Source: Pseudoxanthomonas sp. J31
GTDB lineage: Bacteria > Pseudomonadota > Gammaproteobacteria > Xanthomonadales > Xanthomonadaceae
Direction: 5' to 3'
Assembly (NCBI RefSeq): GCF_000510725.1
Contig: NZ_KI783312.1
Location: 73,266-137,265, forward strand
DNA length: 64,000 nt
In this document: piece after piece, positions 28,101 through 37,090 of the stretch
How the letters are laid out: each line of letters starts with the position of its first letter
Numbering within the stretch: the stretch's first letter is position 1
Made by a program: the position numbers and the translations under genes
The notes under the pieces: model-generated
The model's database searches: none
What the model was told of the DNA's origin: nothing
What the model saw: the letters and a program-made list of their open reading frames with translations, nothing else

Positions 28101-28715
28101 CGAGGCCTTGTTCATGCAGTAGGCCAGGCCGTTGAGCGTGGCCACCAGGATGGTTTCCCCCTGCGGGTCCATGGAGATGCCCATGACCGCACGGTCCAGC
28201 GAGGCGTCGATCTCCGGATCGCGCGCGCGCATGCGCTTGAGCCGGTCCTCGCCGTCGATCCGGTACAGGCCGCCGCCGAACGTGCCCAGCCAGACCTCGT
28301 CGCCGCGCCCGGTGATGGTGAAGACGTCGTCGCTCTCCAGCTCCGGGTGGGTCGCGCTGCGGTAGTGGCGGAAGCCGCTGCGGCTGGTGTCCATCACGCT
28401 GACGCCGCCGCCCTCGCTGGCCACCCAGATGCGGTTGCGGCCATCCACGTACAGGGCCTGGATCAGGTTGCCGGGCAACGAGGCCGGATCCTCCGGATCG
28501 TGCTGCCAGACGCGGAAGCCGACGCCGTCGTAGCGCGCCAGGCCATCCCAGGTGGCGACCCACAGGTAGCCATCGTGGTCGCGGGCGATCGCCGGGACCA
28601 TGGCCGACGGCAGCCCGTCCCCGGGCCCGAGGACCCGGAAGCGCGGCAATTCGGGCACCGCGGCGCGCAAGGCACCGGACAGCGCCAGCAACAGGCACAG
28701 CCACAACAGCCGCAT
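25155..28715 (-). CDS. Two-component propeller hybrid histidine kinase without HTH output
   Basis: A 1186-residue membrane sensor. Signal peptide (MRLLWLCLLLALSGALRAA), then a long periplasmic region of repeated Reg_prop motifs of the form DxxGxLWxxTxxGL (for example DHDGYLWVATWDGLARYDG) that should form beta-propellers. A Y_Y_Y domain follows (SHRYRSRLLGYDSDW to LPPGRYRLQLQAS) and a transmembrane helix (ALLGALLLVLLAIVGSAWL). The cytoplasmic part has HisKA with His829 (LATLSHEVRTPMTG), an intact ATPase domain (NLLGNAVKFTDRG, DTGPGLSEE, GGSGLGLAICKEL) and a REC domain with Asp1115 (FLDLDLPGMNG). Unlike Bacteroides HTCS proteins there is no AraC-type DNA-binding domain, so an external Hpt or regulator is needed. 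Divergent from yceI (93 bp). Confidence 0.92.
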   Translation of the reverse strand: MRLLWLCLLLALSGALRAAVPELPRFRVLGPGDGLPSAMVPAIARDHDGYLWVATWDGLARYDGVGFRVWQHDPEDPASLPGNLIQALYVDGRNRIWVASEGGGVSVMDTSRSGFRHYRSATHPELESDDVFTITGRGDEVWLGTFGGGLYRIDGEDRLKRMRARDPEIDASLDRAVMGISMDPQGETILVATLNGLAYCMNKASRVRRLPLPGPEPFPPVTALWRDGQATWIGTPHGLHRMRDDGTWDTPAWAEEFRGRRAVSAMSGDGQGGYWVATTVGLWHVPRGGQPVAVGHGFDVPGPNSVIQAMLHDVDGGLWVGLPAQGLGYLRADWRRIAVLGPGQGFAGGAYRVVASAAGDGVWLTGNAGTGGRLDTSRAEFAETLGALGTVSHASVRSALQDSRGRLWLGRSGALVRLDGSASQLWTAQSPVDAVMGRGPLEWILEAPDGTLWLAFTGAGLQQRNPEGKVLAELRPGRTPGLDSADFSAVAIGPEGVPWIAEGAWILRWEPRTQAFVPLPGLNPPGEEETIYGFVLDGPDRLWLQRLSGLELWQRRQGRWTRQARLGVAEGIPATEATGMRVDARRRLWLATRRGLFRVDPPAGGQPARVRPFGVREGLPSQEFVERAIAIDEDGVLVASTGDGSLLLLDTTLPDPPPVSPRLVVDALRVRSGEGWMDLPQSGGFTLGPYDHDLEVVLRLLSYDDPGSHRYRSRLLGYDSDWVEMRGGARLFSQLPPGRYRLQLQASLGHHSSWSEVLEFGFAVAPPWWRTSWALLGALLLVLLAIVGSAWLYRRRVRSRSQWQLVMHKRELAEQASMAKSRFLATLSHEVRTPMTGVLGMSELLLETPLDARQRSYVESIRRAGDHLLRLVNDALDLARIEAGKLQLDSQDFDPHALAAEVGGLMAPVAEQRGLAFHLRVAPDMPPAVRGDPGRVRQILLNLLGNAVKFTDRGEVVLELGRISPEGIVFVVRDTGPGLSEEQKARLFRRFEQADGARTAARYGGSGLGLAICKELALAMGGRIDVDSAPGRGTAFRVQLPLPNAPAPEAPPRPAPAPERTRQPLDLLLVEDDATVAEVICSLLRARGHRVAHAPHALAALADVAVAHFDAAFLDLDLPGMNGMALARQLRAQGFASPLVAVTARTDEEAEQLARAAGFDGFLRKPVTGEMLAAAIAAVLPEPAEA

Positions 28716-28808
28716 GGTGTCCTCGAGGCCAACCCCCGGAACGAATCGTCGCAATGGCGGCAGGCAGGCGCAAGCCACGCCGCGCCCGCTGCACCTAGAA
28801 TGCGGCCG

Positions 28809-29531
28809 ATGCCGTCCATCCGCGCCCGTGTCGCCCGCTCCGCCGCCGCCCTGCTCGCGGCCTGCGGGCTGCTGGCCGCGGCCGCCGCGGCGGCGCCGGC
28901 GCGCTATGCCCTGGACCCGGTGCATACCCGGGTGCTGTTCGCCGTGTCCCATGCCGGGTTCTCGCAGGCGCTGGGCACGGTGTCCGGCAGCGAGGGCACG
29001 CTGGAGTTCGATCCGGAGGACTGGAGCAGCGCGCGCCTGGACGTGCGCGTGCCGCTGCAGCGCCTGGACCTGGGCGACCCGGACTGGAACCGCGCCACCC
29101 TGGCGCGCAACCTGCTCGATGCCGGGCGCTGGCCCGAGGCGCACTTCGTCTCCGAGCGGGTCGAGCCGCTGGGGCCCGACCGCTTCGTCGTCCACGGCCA
29201 GCTGACCCTGCGCGGGGTGACCCGGCCGCTGGCGCTGGAGGTCAGCTTCAACGCGCTGCGCCGCCACCCCATGCCGCCGTTCCGGCGCACCGCCGGGTTC
29301 TCGGCGCGGGGCACGCTCAGCCGCAGCGCATTCGGCGTGGATGCCTGGCCGACGATGATTGGCGACGAGGTCGAGCTGCGGATCGAGGCCGAGGCCGTGC
29401 GCAGCAGCCGCGCGCCGGAGCCGGGCCAGGCAGGCGCAGCCGATCCGCCCGCGGACGCTGGTGTGCCCCCGCCGCCGTCGCCCCTGCCACCCGAACGCCC
29501 ACCCGAGCCCGAGGAACCCGTCCAGCCATGA
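28809..29531 (+). CDS. YceI family periplasmic lipid-binding protein with proline-rich tail
   Basis: A 240-residue protein: signal peptide (AAALLAACGLLAAAAAAAPA), a YceI beta-barrel (YALDPVHTRVLFAVSHAGFS through GVTRPLALEV), then an acidic proline-rich tail of about 40 residues (PPPPSPLPPERPPEPEEP). YceI/TT1927b-fold proteins bind isoprenoid quinones or polyprenyl chains. The tail is not part of the fold and may contact peptidoglycan or a partner. TAGAAT ends seven nucleotides before the ATG. Its stop overlaps the cytochrome b561 start, making a three-gene operon with a second YceI. Confidence 0.9.
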   Translation: MPSIRARVARSAAALLAACGLLAAAAAAAPARYALDPVHTRVLFAVSHAGFSQALGTVSGSEGTLEFDPEDWSSARLDVRVPLQRLDLGDPDWNRATLARNLLDAGRWPEAHFVSERVEPLGPDRFVVHGQLTLRGVTRPLALEVSFNALRRHPMPPFRRTAGFSARGTLSRSAFGVDAWPTMIGDEVELRIEAEAVRSSRAPEPGQAGAADPPADAGVPPPPSPLPPERPPEPEEPVQP

Positions 29532-30106
29532 GCCTGAAGAACACCGACCGCTGGGGCGGCATCAGCCAGCTGCTGCACTGGACCATCGCCGTGCTGATCC
29601 TGCTGATCGGCGTGGTCGGCCTGGTGATGGGCGAGCTGCCGCGCTCGCCGAAGTACTTCTGGGTCTACACCGTGCACAAGTCGCTGGGCCTGACCGTGCT
29701 GGCCCTGGTGCTGGTGCGGATCGGCTGGCGCCTGTACGCAGGCGCCCCGGCCCCGGTGCCCGGCACGCCGCGCTGGCAGGCCTGGCTGGCCGGCGTGGTG
29801 CACCTGCTGCTGTATGGCATGGCCCTGGCCATGCCGCTGTCCGGCTGGCTCTACGACTCGGCCAGCGGGCTGCGCCCGTTCCGCTGGTTCGGCCAGGTCG
29901 AGGTGCCCAAGCTGGTGGCCCCGGACCGGGCCCTGGCCGATGCCGCCCACGGCTGGCACGAGTGGCTGTTCTGGCTGCTGGTCCTGCTGGTGCTGGTGCA
30001 CGCCGGGGCCGCGCTGTACCACCATTTCGTCAGGCATGATGCAACCCTGGCGCGGATGCTGCCGCGCCGGATGACCACGCAACCCCCGCGCGAGGACGCC
30101 CCGTGA
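29528..30106 (+). CDS. Cytochrome b561 family protein
   Basis: A 192-residue four-helix di-heme membrane protein of the bacterial b561 (CybB) family, which oxidises quinol and passes electrons in the inner membrane. Heme-ligand histidines lie in GGISQLLHWTIAVLIL, VYTVHKSLGLTVLA, and the C-terminal pair around AAHGWHEWLFWLL and VHAGAALYHHFV. Overlaps with both flanking yceI genes (ATGA and GTGA) indicate one translationally coupled operon. The set probably handles quinone or a related lipid between membrane and periplasm. Confidence 0.93.
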   Translation: MSLKNTDRWGGISQLLHWTIAVLILLIGVVGLVMGELPRSPKYFWVYTVHKSLGLTVLALVLVRIGWRLYAGAPAPVPGTPRWQAWLAGVVHLLLYGMALAMPLSGWLYDSASGLRPFRWFGQVEVPKLVAPDRALADAAHGWHEWLFWLLVLLVLVHAGAALYHHFVRHDATLARMLPRRMTTQPPREDAP

Positions 30107-30672
30107 AGCCGATGCTGACCACCCCTGTCGCCGTCGCCGCCCTGCTGGCCGGAATGCTGGCCGCCGCACCGGCCATCGCCAGCGAATACATCCAGGCCGA
30201 GGGCTCGACCCTGGCCTTCGCCAGCCGTTACGACGGCGAGCTGTTTACCGGCCGCTTCCACGAGTTCAACACCCGCCTGCGCTTCGACCCGGCCAAGCCG
30301 GCCGAGGGCAAGCTGGAGGTGAGCATCAACCTGGCCAGCGCGGCCACCGGCAACACCGACCGCGACTCGACCCTGCGCACCGCCGACTTCTTCGACATCG
30401 GCCGCCATGCCCAGGCGCGCTACACCGCCAGCGGCTTCCGCAAGCTGGCCGACGGCCAGTACGCCGCCGATGGCACCCTGGAACTGCGCGGCGTCAGCAA
30501 GCCGGTGACCCTGACCTTCAGCTGGGATGCCTCGGGCCCGCAGCCGGTGCTGACCGGCCGCGCCGTGGTCCAGCGCCTGGACTTCGGCGTCGGCGGCGGC
30601 GACTGGGCCGACACCGACCTGATCCCCAACGCGGTCAACGTCAGCACCAAGGTGGTGTTCAAGCAGCCGTGA
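30103..30672 (+). CDS. YceI family periplasmic protein
   Basis: A 189-residue YceI protein with signal peptide (AALLAGMLAAAPAIAS) and a typical barrel: FASRYDGELFTGRFHEFN, FFDIGRHAQARYTASG, LELRGVSKPVTLTFSW. The GTG overlaps the cytochrome b561 stop; an ATG three codons later is an alternative. It is shorter than the first YceI in the operon and lacks the proline-rich tail. The ligand is probably a quinone or polyprenyl lipid. Confidence 0.92.
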   Translation: MKPMLTTPVAVAALLAGMLAAAPAIASEYIQAEGSTLAFASRYDGELFTGRFHEFNTRLRFDPAKPAEGKLEVSINLASAATGNTDRDSTLRTADFFDIGRHAQARYTASGFRKLADGQYAADGTLELRGVSKPVTLTFSWDASGPQPVLTGRAVVQRLDFGVGGGDWADTDLIPNAVNVSTKVVFKQP

Positions 30673-30691
30673 CCGGCCCGCGCGCGGCCGC

Positions 30692-30916
30692 TCAGCCGGC
30701 CAGCCACTGGCGCAGGCGGGCCACGTCGAACGGCCAGTCCAGCTCGCGCCCGCCGGCGTCGCGCAGCACCGGCACGCGCGTGCCGTAGCGCGCCTCCAGC
30801 GTGGCGTCGTCGTCGATGAACACGCTCTGCGGCTCCGGCGCGCGCGCCGCGGCCAGCACGGCCAGCGCCTGGTCGCAGAGGTGGCAGTCGTCGCGCTGGT
30901 AGAGCACCAGGCCCAT
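30692..30916 (-). CDS. Glutaredoxin-like protein
   Basis: A 74-residue thioredoxin-fold protein of the small glutaredoxin-like (DUF836) family: LYQRDDCHLCDQALAVL contains a CxxC redox motif, and TRVPVLRDAGG has the conserved cis-Pro. It probably reduces disulfides or carries thiol chemistry in the cytoplasm; the partner is unknown. It converges on the yceI-cytochrome operon and is divergent from sdaA by about 100 bp. Confidence 0.87.
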   Translation of the reverse strand: MGLVLYQRDDCHLCDQALAVLAAARAPEPQSVFIDDDATLEARYGTRVPVLRDAGGRELDWPFDVARLRQWLAG

Positions 30917-31030
30917 TCCCGATCCCCGTGAGGCTGCGTTGGGCGGCTACCTTAGCCGCTGGCCCGCGGCGCGTCATGCCAGTTTCTCCGGCAACCAATA
31001 CAATGACGGCCCGTTCCCGTGGTTGCCGCG

Positions 31031-32413
<1,383 letters not shown>

Positions 32414-32428
32414 GCCGCGCGCGGCGGC

Positions 32429-33517
32429 TCAGGCGGCGATGCGCAGCACGTCGTCCAGCAGCGCCGCCGCGGTGATCTCCGCGCCCGCACCCGGGCCCTG
32501 GATCAGCAGCGGCTGCTCACGGTAGCGGTCCGAACGGATCGCCACGCGGTTGTCGGTGCCGGCACCGGCGGCCAGCGGATGTGCGGCCGGCAACACCTGC
32601 AGCGAAGCCTGGGCGCCGTCGGCGTCGAAGCGGCCGACGAAACGCAGCACCCCGCCCTGCGCGCGCGCCTGCTGCAGGCGCGCGGCCAGCGCCGCGTCCA
32701 GCTGCGGCAGCGCCGCGGCCACCGCATCGGCCGGCAACTGCGCCAGCGCCGGCGGCACCAGCGATTCCACCTGCACCTGGCGCACCTCCAGCGCCAGGCC
32801 GGCGGCGCGCGCCAGGATCAGCAGCTTGCGGCGCACGTCCTCGCCGGACAGGTCCACGCGCGGATCCGGCTCGGTGTAGCCGGCGCTGGCGGCCTCGGCC
32901 ACCAGCGCCGAGAACGGCCGGCTGCCGTCGTAACGGTTGAACAGCCAGGCCAGCGAGCCGGACAGCACGCCTTCCACCGCATGGATATGGTCGCCGCCGG
33001 CCACCAGCCCGCGCAGGCTGCGCAGCAGTGGCAGCCCGGCGCCGACCGTGGCGCTATCGCCGTAGCTGGCACCGGTGCGCGCCTGCGCCTCGCAGATCGC
33101 CTGCGAGCGCGCCAGCAGGCCACCATGGCCCAGCTTGTTGGCGGTGACCACGTTGACCCCGCGCGCCAGCCACTCCGGATGCCAGTTGGCCACCAGCTCG
33201 CTGGCGGTGGCGTCGACCAGCACGTCGCCGGGACGCAGGGCCTCCGCCTCGGCCCAGCCCTGCAGTTCGGCCGCGCGCGGCGGCGCGGCATTGGCCACCG
33301 CCAGCGCAGCCTCCAGGTCGCGCCCGGCCTTCAGCACCGCGCGCGAATTCGCCAGCCACGCCACTGGCGGCAGCGCCAGGCCGCGCTGCTGCAGCAACCG
33401 GTAACGGGCCACGAAGGCGCTGCCGACCGCGCCGGTGCCCAGCAGTGCCAGGCGCCGCGTGGCAGGCGCGGCGCGCGGACGCGGCGGCTGCAGGCCAGGA
33501 CCGGCCAGCGCGCTCAT
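32429..33517 (-). CDS. Homoserine dehydrogenase (stand-alone)
   Basis: Reduces aspartate semialdehyde to homoserine with NAD(P)H. The 362-residue protein resembles the C-terminal half of ThrA without an aspartokinase domain: LALLGTGAVGSAFVARY is the nucleotide-binding loop, then NVVTANKLGHGG, AVEGVLSGSLAWLFNRYDG and YTEPDPRVDLSGEDVRRKL. It is the last gene of metX-metB-hom, overlapping metB by ATGA. It supplies the homoserine that MetX then acylates. Being behind the SAM riboswitch, it should respond to methionine status. Confidence 0.93.
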   Translation of the reverse strand: MSALAGPGLQPPRPRAAPATRRLALLGTGAVGSAFVARYRLLQQRGLALPPVAWLANSRAVLKAGRDLEAALAVANAAPPRAAELQGWAEAEALRPGDVLVDATASELVANWHPEWLARGVNVVTANKLGHGGLLARSQAICEAQARTGASYGDSATVGAGLPLLRSLRGLVAGGDHIHAVEGVLSGSLAWLFNRYDGSRPFSALVAEAASAGYTEPDPRVDLSGEDVRRKLLILARAAGLALEVRQVQVESLVPPALAQLPADAVAAALPQLDAALAARLQQARAQGGVLRFVGRFDADGAQASLQVLPAAHPLAAGAGTDNRVAIRSDRYREQPLLIQGPGAGAEITAAALLDDVLRIAA

Positions 33518-34734
33518 GCGCTGGCCCGTTCCGGCTGCGCCGGGATCGCGGCCTCGGCCGCGGCCAGCGCGGCGGCCACGTCGGCAACCAGGTCGGCCTC
33601 GGCCTCGATGCCCACCGACAGCCGCAGCAGGCCGTCGGAGATGCCGGCCTTGGCGCGCGCCTCGGGCGTCATCGCCGCATGGGTCATGGAGGCCGGATGC
33701 GCGACCAGGCTCTCCACCCCGCCCAGCGATTCGGCCAGGGTGAACCAGCGCAGGCTGTCGACGAAGGCACGCACCGCCGGCTCGCCGCCGCGCAGCTCGA
33801 AGCTGAGCATCGCGCCGAAGCCGGCCTGCTGGCGCGCGGCCACGGCATGGCCCGGATGCGAGGCCAGGCCCGGGAAGTACACCTTCTCCACCGCCGGATG
33901 CCCGTCCAGCAGGGCGACGATCGCCGCCGCGTTCTCCTGGTGCACGCGCATGCGCGCATCGAGCGTGCGCAGGCCGCGCAGGGTCAGGAAGCTGTCGAAC
34001 GGCGAGCCGGTCAGGCCCAGCGCATTGGCCCACCACACCAGCTGCTGGTGGGTTTCCGCATCGGCCGCCACCACCGCGCCGCCGACCACGTCGCTGTGGC
34101 CGTTGACGTACTTGGTGGTCGAATGCAGCACCAGGTCCGCGCCCAGCGCCAGCGGCTTCTGCAGCGCCGGCGACAGGAAGGTGTTGTCGACCACCACCCG
34201 CGCGCCGGCGCGGTGCGCGGCGTCGATCACCAGGCGCAGGTCGGTGATGCGCAGCAGCGGATTGGACGGGGTCTCCACCAGCACCAGCTTCGGCGAGGTC
34301 GCCAGCGCATCGGCCAGCGAGCACGGATCGGTGAGGTCGGCGGTGACCAGCTCGAAATGGCCCTTGGCGGCCAGCGCGTTGAACAGGCGCCAGCTGCCGC
34401 CGTAGGCGTCGTGCGGCACCACCAGGCGGTCGCCCGGCTGCAGCAGCGCGTGCAGCACCAGGCAGATCGCGCCCATGCCGGTGGCGGTGACCACGCCGCC
34501 GGTGCCGCCTTCCAGTTCGGACAGGGCCTCGGCCAGCAGGTCGCGGGTCGGATTGCCGCTGCGGGTGTAGTCGTACTGGCGCTTGTTGCCGAAGCCGTCG
34601 AAGCTGAAGTTGCTCGACAGCACGATCGGCGGGGTCACCGCGCCGTAGGCGGTGTCGCGGTCGATGCCGGCGCGCACCGCGGTGGTGGCCGGACGACAGG
34701 GGGAGGAAGGGGCGGGGAAGGACTGGGTGCTCAT
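33514..34734 (-). CDS. metB: Cystathionine gamma-synthase family PLP enzyme
   Basis: A PLP-dependent trans-sulfuration enzyme of 406 residues that condenses an O-acylhomoserine with cysteine (or sulfide). Features: YTRSGNPTRDLLAEALSELE, the PLP-binding lysine in LVLHSTTKYVNGHSDVVGG, and SPFDSFLTLRGLRTLDARM with substrate arginines. MetB, MetZ and MetC are hard to separate by eye. Its place between metX and hom supports cystathionine gamma-synthase or O-succinylhomoserine sulfhydrylase. The start overlaps the metX stop (ATGA). Confidence 0.9.
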   Translation of the reverse strand: MSTQSFPAPSSPCRPATTAVRAGIDRDTAYGAVTPPIVLSSNFSFDGFGNKRQYDYTRSGNPTRDLLAEALSELEGGTGGVVTATGMGAICLVLHALLQPGDRLVVPHDAYGGSWRLFNALAAKGHFELVTADLTDPCSLADALATSPKLVLVETPSNPLLRITDLRLVIDAAHRAGARVVVDNTFLSPALQKPLALGADLVLHSTTKYVNGHSDVVGGAVVAADAETHQQLVWWANALGLTGSPFDSFLTLRGLRTLDARMRVHQENAAAIVALLDGHPAVEKVYFPGLASHPGHAVAARQQAGFGAMLSFELRGGEPAVRAFVDSLRWFTLAESLGGVESLVAHPASMTHAAMTPEARAKAGISDGLLRLSVGIEAEADLVADVAAALAAAEAAIPAQPERASA

Positions 34735-35756
34735 GCGGCGGCTCCGGTGCCGCGCAGGACGGCGGCGAGAATGAGGTCGATGCGGTCGGTTTCCTTGAGG
34801 AAGGCGTCGTGCCCGTACGGCGAGCGCAGCACGCGCAGCTGGCCGCGCCCGGCCAGGCCCTCGACCAGGTTCACCGAATCGGTCAGCGGCACCAGGCGGT
34901 CGCCTTCCACGGCGACCACGGTGACCGGCACCTGCACCGCGGCCGGATCGATCCGGTGCAGGTCGATGGACTCGGACAGGCGCAGGAAGGCGGTGACCGG
35001 GGTACGCGCCACGTACTGCGCGCCGGCGGCATCGAGGTAGTCCTCGGCGGCGCAGCGCACGCGGCCGTTGACGATTTCCGGCGCACTGTCGAAGCGTTCG
35101 CCGAACTCCTCCGGCGTGCGGTAGCTGAGCATGGCGAACTGCCGCGCCAGGGCCAGGCCGGCGGCATCGGCGCACTGCAGCTGGCCCAGCGCCACCGCGC
35201 GCCGCTGCAGCGCGCGCCAGGCACAGGCGTACGGATGCGGGCGGTGCACGCCGCTGACCGCCACCAGGTGGCGCAGGCGCGCAGGATGCCGCGCGCCGAA
35301 CTGCAGGCCGACCATCGCCCCGTAGGAATAACCGACGAATGCGTGCAGCCGCCCGATCTCCAGCGCGTCCAGCAGCAACGCCGCGGCATCGGCCTGGTCG
35401 GCGGTGTCCACCGGCACGTCCAGGCGGCCGTCGGCGGCGACGTAATCGAACGCCAGCACGCGGAAGCGCGCCGGGTCCAGGGTGCGACCCGGCGCCACCA
35501 GCTCGTTGGCCCAGCCCTTCTCCGGGAACTGCGCGCTGGCCGAGACATGGCGGTGCGCGGAAATGCCACCGGCCACCAGCACCACCGGTGCGTCGGCCGG
35601 TCCCTGCAGCTCGTAGCGCAGCGCCACCGCCTGCACGCCGGCATGGCGCATCGGCAGGGCCACGGCGATCTCGCCGCGCTGGGCGGTGGTACAGGGAGGT
35701 TCGCGGGTGGCGGCGGAGGCGGTGTTCACGGGCGTGGCGGATCCGGGAAAGGTCAC
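34731..35756 (-). CDS. metX: Homoserine O-acyltransferase (MetX family)
   Basis: Activates homoserine for methionine synthesis; xanthomonad MetX proteins generally use succinyl-CoA, which is inferred here, not seen. The alpha/beta-hydrolase has the nucleophile Ser in FVGYSYGAMVGLQFG, Asp in VVAVEGDRLVPLTDS and His in SPYGHDAFLKETD. The start is uncertain. The open frame extends into the riboswitch, so I used the GTG just after the expression platform (VTFPGSATP, 341 aa); a second GTG 27 bases later is possible. It is the first gene of the metX-metB-hom operon and the direct target of the SAM-I riboswitch. Confidence 0.88.
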   Translation of the reverse strand: MTFPGSATPVNTASAATREPPCTTAQRGEIAVALPMRHAGVQAVALRYELQGPADAPVVLVAGGISAHRHVSASAQFPEKGWANELVAPGRTLDPARFRVLAFDYVAADGRLDVPVDTADQADAAALLLDALEIGRLHAFVGYSYGAMVGLQFGARHPARLRHLVAVSGVHRPHPYACAWRALQRRAVALGQLQCADAAGLALARQFAMLSYRTPEEFGERFDSAPEIVNGRVRCAAEDYLDAAGAQYVARTPVTAFLRLSESIDLHRIDPAAVQVPVTVVAVEGDRLVPLTDSVNLVEGLAGRGQLRVLRSPYGHDAFLKETDRIDLILAAVLRGTGAAA

Positions 35757-35805
35757 GCCACCGAGCCTGCGCGGCCCGCGTTCGACATGCCTGGCGGCAC
35801 GTTCG

Positions 35806-35923
35806 AACCATCTTCCGGTGGACGCGGAGGTCCCCGCAGGATTTGGCACCGTTGCGCAACGCTTGCGCGTCCGCTGGCTGCCCCGGCATCAAAGGGCCTG
35901 TCCCTCCGCCGGTCTCGATGGCG
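35806..35923 (-). ncRNA. SAM-I (S-box) riboswitch aptamer
   Basis: Read on the minus strand. P1 strands are CCATC (35921-35917) and GATGG (35812-35808). In between come GAGA-CCGGC, the kink-turn GGCGGAGGGACAGGCCC, then TTTGATGCCGG closing P2, GGGGCAGCCA, a P3 hairpin (GCGCAA / TTGCGC), the near-invariant GGTGCCAAATCCTGC, a P4 hairpin (GGGAC / GTCC) and GGAAGATGG. This is the full SAM-I core in order. It lies between a TTGACA promoter and metX. A SAM-I riboswitch of a Xanthomonas campestris met operon has been described, and this is the likely orthologue. SAM binding should lower metX-metB-hom expression. Confidence 0.93.
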
Positions 35924-35928
35924 CGGCC

Positions 35929-35957
35929 AGATTGCCACCCCCTCCCGGGTGTGTCAA
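35929..35957 (-). promoter_or_regulatory. Promoter of the met operon
   Basis: Perfect -35 TTGACA (35957-35952), a 17-bp spacer, and a weak -10 CAATCT (35934-35929). Predicted transcription start is about 35922, one or two bases before the riboswitch P1 strand. This fits the start expected for an RNA whose leader begins with the aptamer. Confidence 0.7.
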
Positions 35958-36091
35958 TCGCTTCATCTTGATGCAGAGATGAAACTAATTGCGCGTCGCG
36001 TCGGAAGCGTGCGGATAATCACGCCCATGCCCCCGGCCCGCCCCGCCCCGCTCCTCCCGCAGCTCGCCGGCCGGCACGCCGGAGGCGGCCG

Positions 36092-37027
36092 GTGAGGCGG
36101 CTACGCGCACGGCGCTGGCTGTTGCTGGTGCTGGCCGGCCTGGCCCTGGGCGCCAGCCCCGCCGGGGCTTCACGCTTCTGGCGCGGCGACCAGGGCGGCG
36201 CCGGACATTACCGCGAGGTTCCGCCTGCCGACGCCGCCGCCAACGAGGCCGGGCCGCGCTACCGCGGCGAGGACGGCCCGCCGGTGCAGCTGCGTCTGGT
36301 CGACCGCGGCAGCCACCACGAGGTGCGCGCCGGCAACCGCCTGCCCGGACCGGTGGAGGTGGTGTTGCGCCTGCGCGAGGGCGAGAACGTCACCAGCGCG
36401 CCGGCGATGCCCGTGCGCACGGTGGTGCCGGCGCATGCCGAAGCGGTGGTCGCCCGCCTCTATGCCAGCGACCCGCGCCACGGCGGCAGCTTCGACGTGG
36501 TACTGGAACAGATGCCGGGCGACCCGCGCGCACGCCCGCTGGACTACGAATACCGCCTGCCGTTCGAGCACCCGCGGGTGCGGGTGGACCAGGGTTTCGG
36601 CGGCAGCTTCAGCCATGCCGACGCGCAGAACCGCTACGCGGTGGATTTCGCCATGCCCGAGGGCACCCCGGTGCTGGCCGCGCGCGAGGGCGTGGTGATG
36701 CAGGTCGAATCGGACCATGCCGGCACCGGCCTGGACCTCGGGCGCTACGGCGGCCGCGCCAACTACGTGCGCATCCTGCATGCGGACGGGAGCATGGCCC
36801 TGTATGCCCACCTCAAGGCCGACGGGGTGCTGGTGCGGGTCGGGCAGCGGGTGCGCCAGGGCCAGCGCATCGCCCTGTCGGGCAATACCGGTTTCAGCAC
36901 CGCCCCGCACCTGCACTTCGCGGTACAGGTCAACCGCGGCATGCGCCTGGAATCGGTGCCGTTCCGCATGTTCGCCGGCCCCTCGGAACTGCGTTTCGCC
37001 CGCGACGCCGATAGCGACGGCCACTGA
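36092..37027 (+). CDS. M23 family metallopeptidase
   Basis: A 311-residue exported peptidoglycan endopeptidase: signal peptide (WLLLVLAGLALGASPAGAS), a beta-rich middle region, then a complete LytM/M23 domain with the Zn ligands in SFSHADAQNRYAVDFAMP and HLHF (TAPHLHFAVQVN), and ALYAHLKADGVLV between. Unlike NlpD at the start of the window, it keeps the metal-binding residues and should be active. GTG start with GGAGG six bases upstream. It is divergent from the riboswitch promoter; the gap between them otherwise holds AT-rich sequence (35960-36020) with a GATAAT at 36014. Confidence 0.9.
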   Translation: MRRLRARRWLLLVLAGLALGASPAGASRFWRGDQGGAGHYREVPPADAAANEAGPRYRGEDGPPVQLRLVDRGSHHEVRAGNRLPGPVEVVLRLREGENVTSAPAMPVRTVVPAHAEAVVARLYASDPRHGGSFDVVLEQMPGDPRARPLDYEYRLPFEHPRVRVDQGFGGSFSHADAQNRYAVDFAMPEGTPVLAAREGVVMQVESDHAGTGLDLGRYGGRANYVRILHADGSMALYAHLKADGVLVRVGQRVRQGQRIALSGNTGFSTAPHLHFAVQVNRGMRLESVPFRMFAGPSELRFARDADSDGH

Positions 37028-37090
37028 TCCGGCGCGGGCCCTGCCCGGCCCCACTGCATCCCCCATCGAGCCCACCGCGCGTTGCATGGC

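Noticed and set aside
34731-35849. 372-codon version of metX starting inside the riboswitch
   Set aside because: The extra N-terminus is encoded by the SAM-I aptamer and its platform. A start there would be inside the structured RNA.
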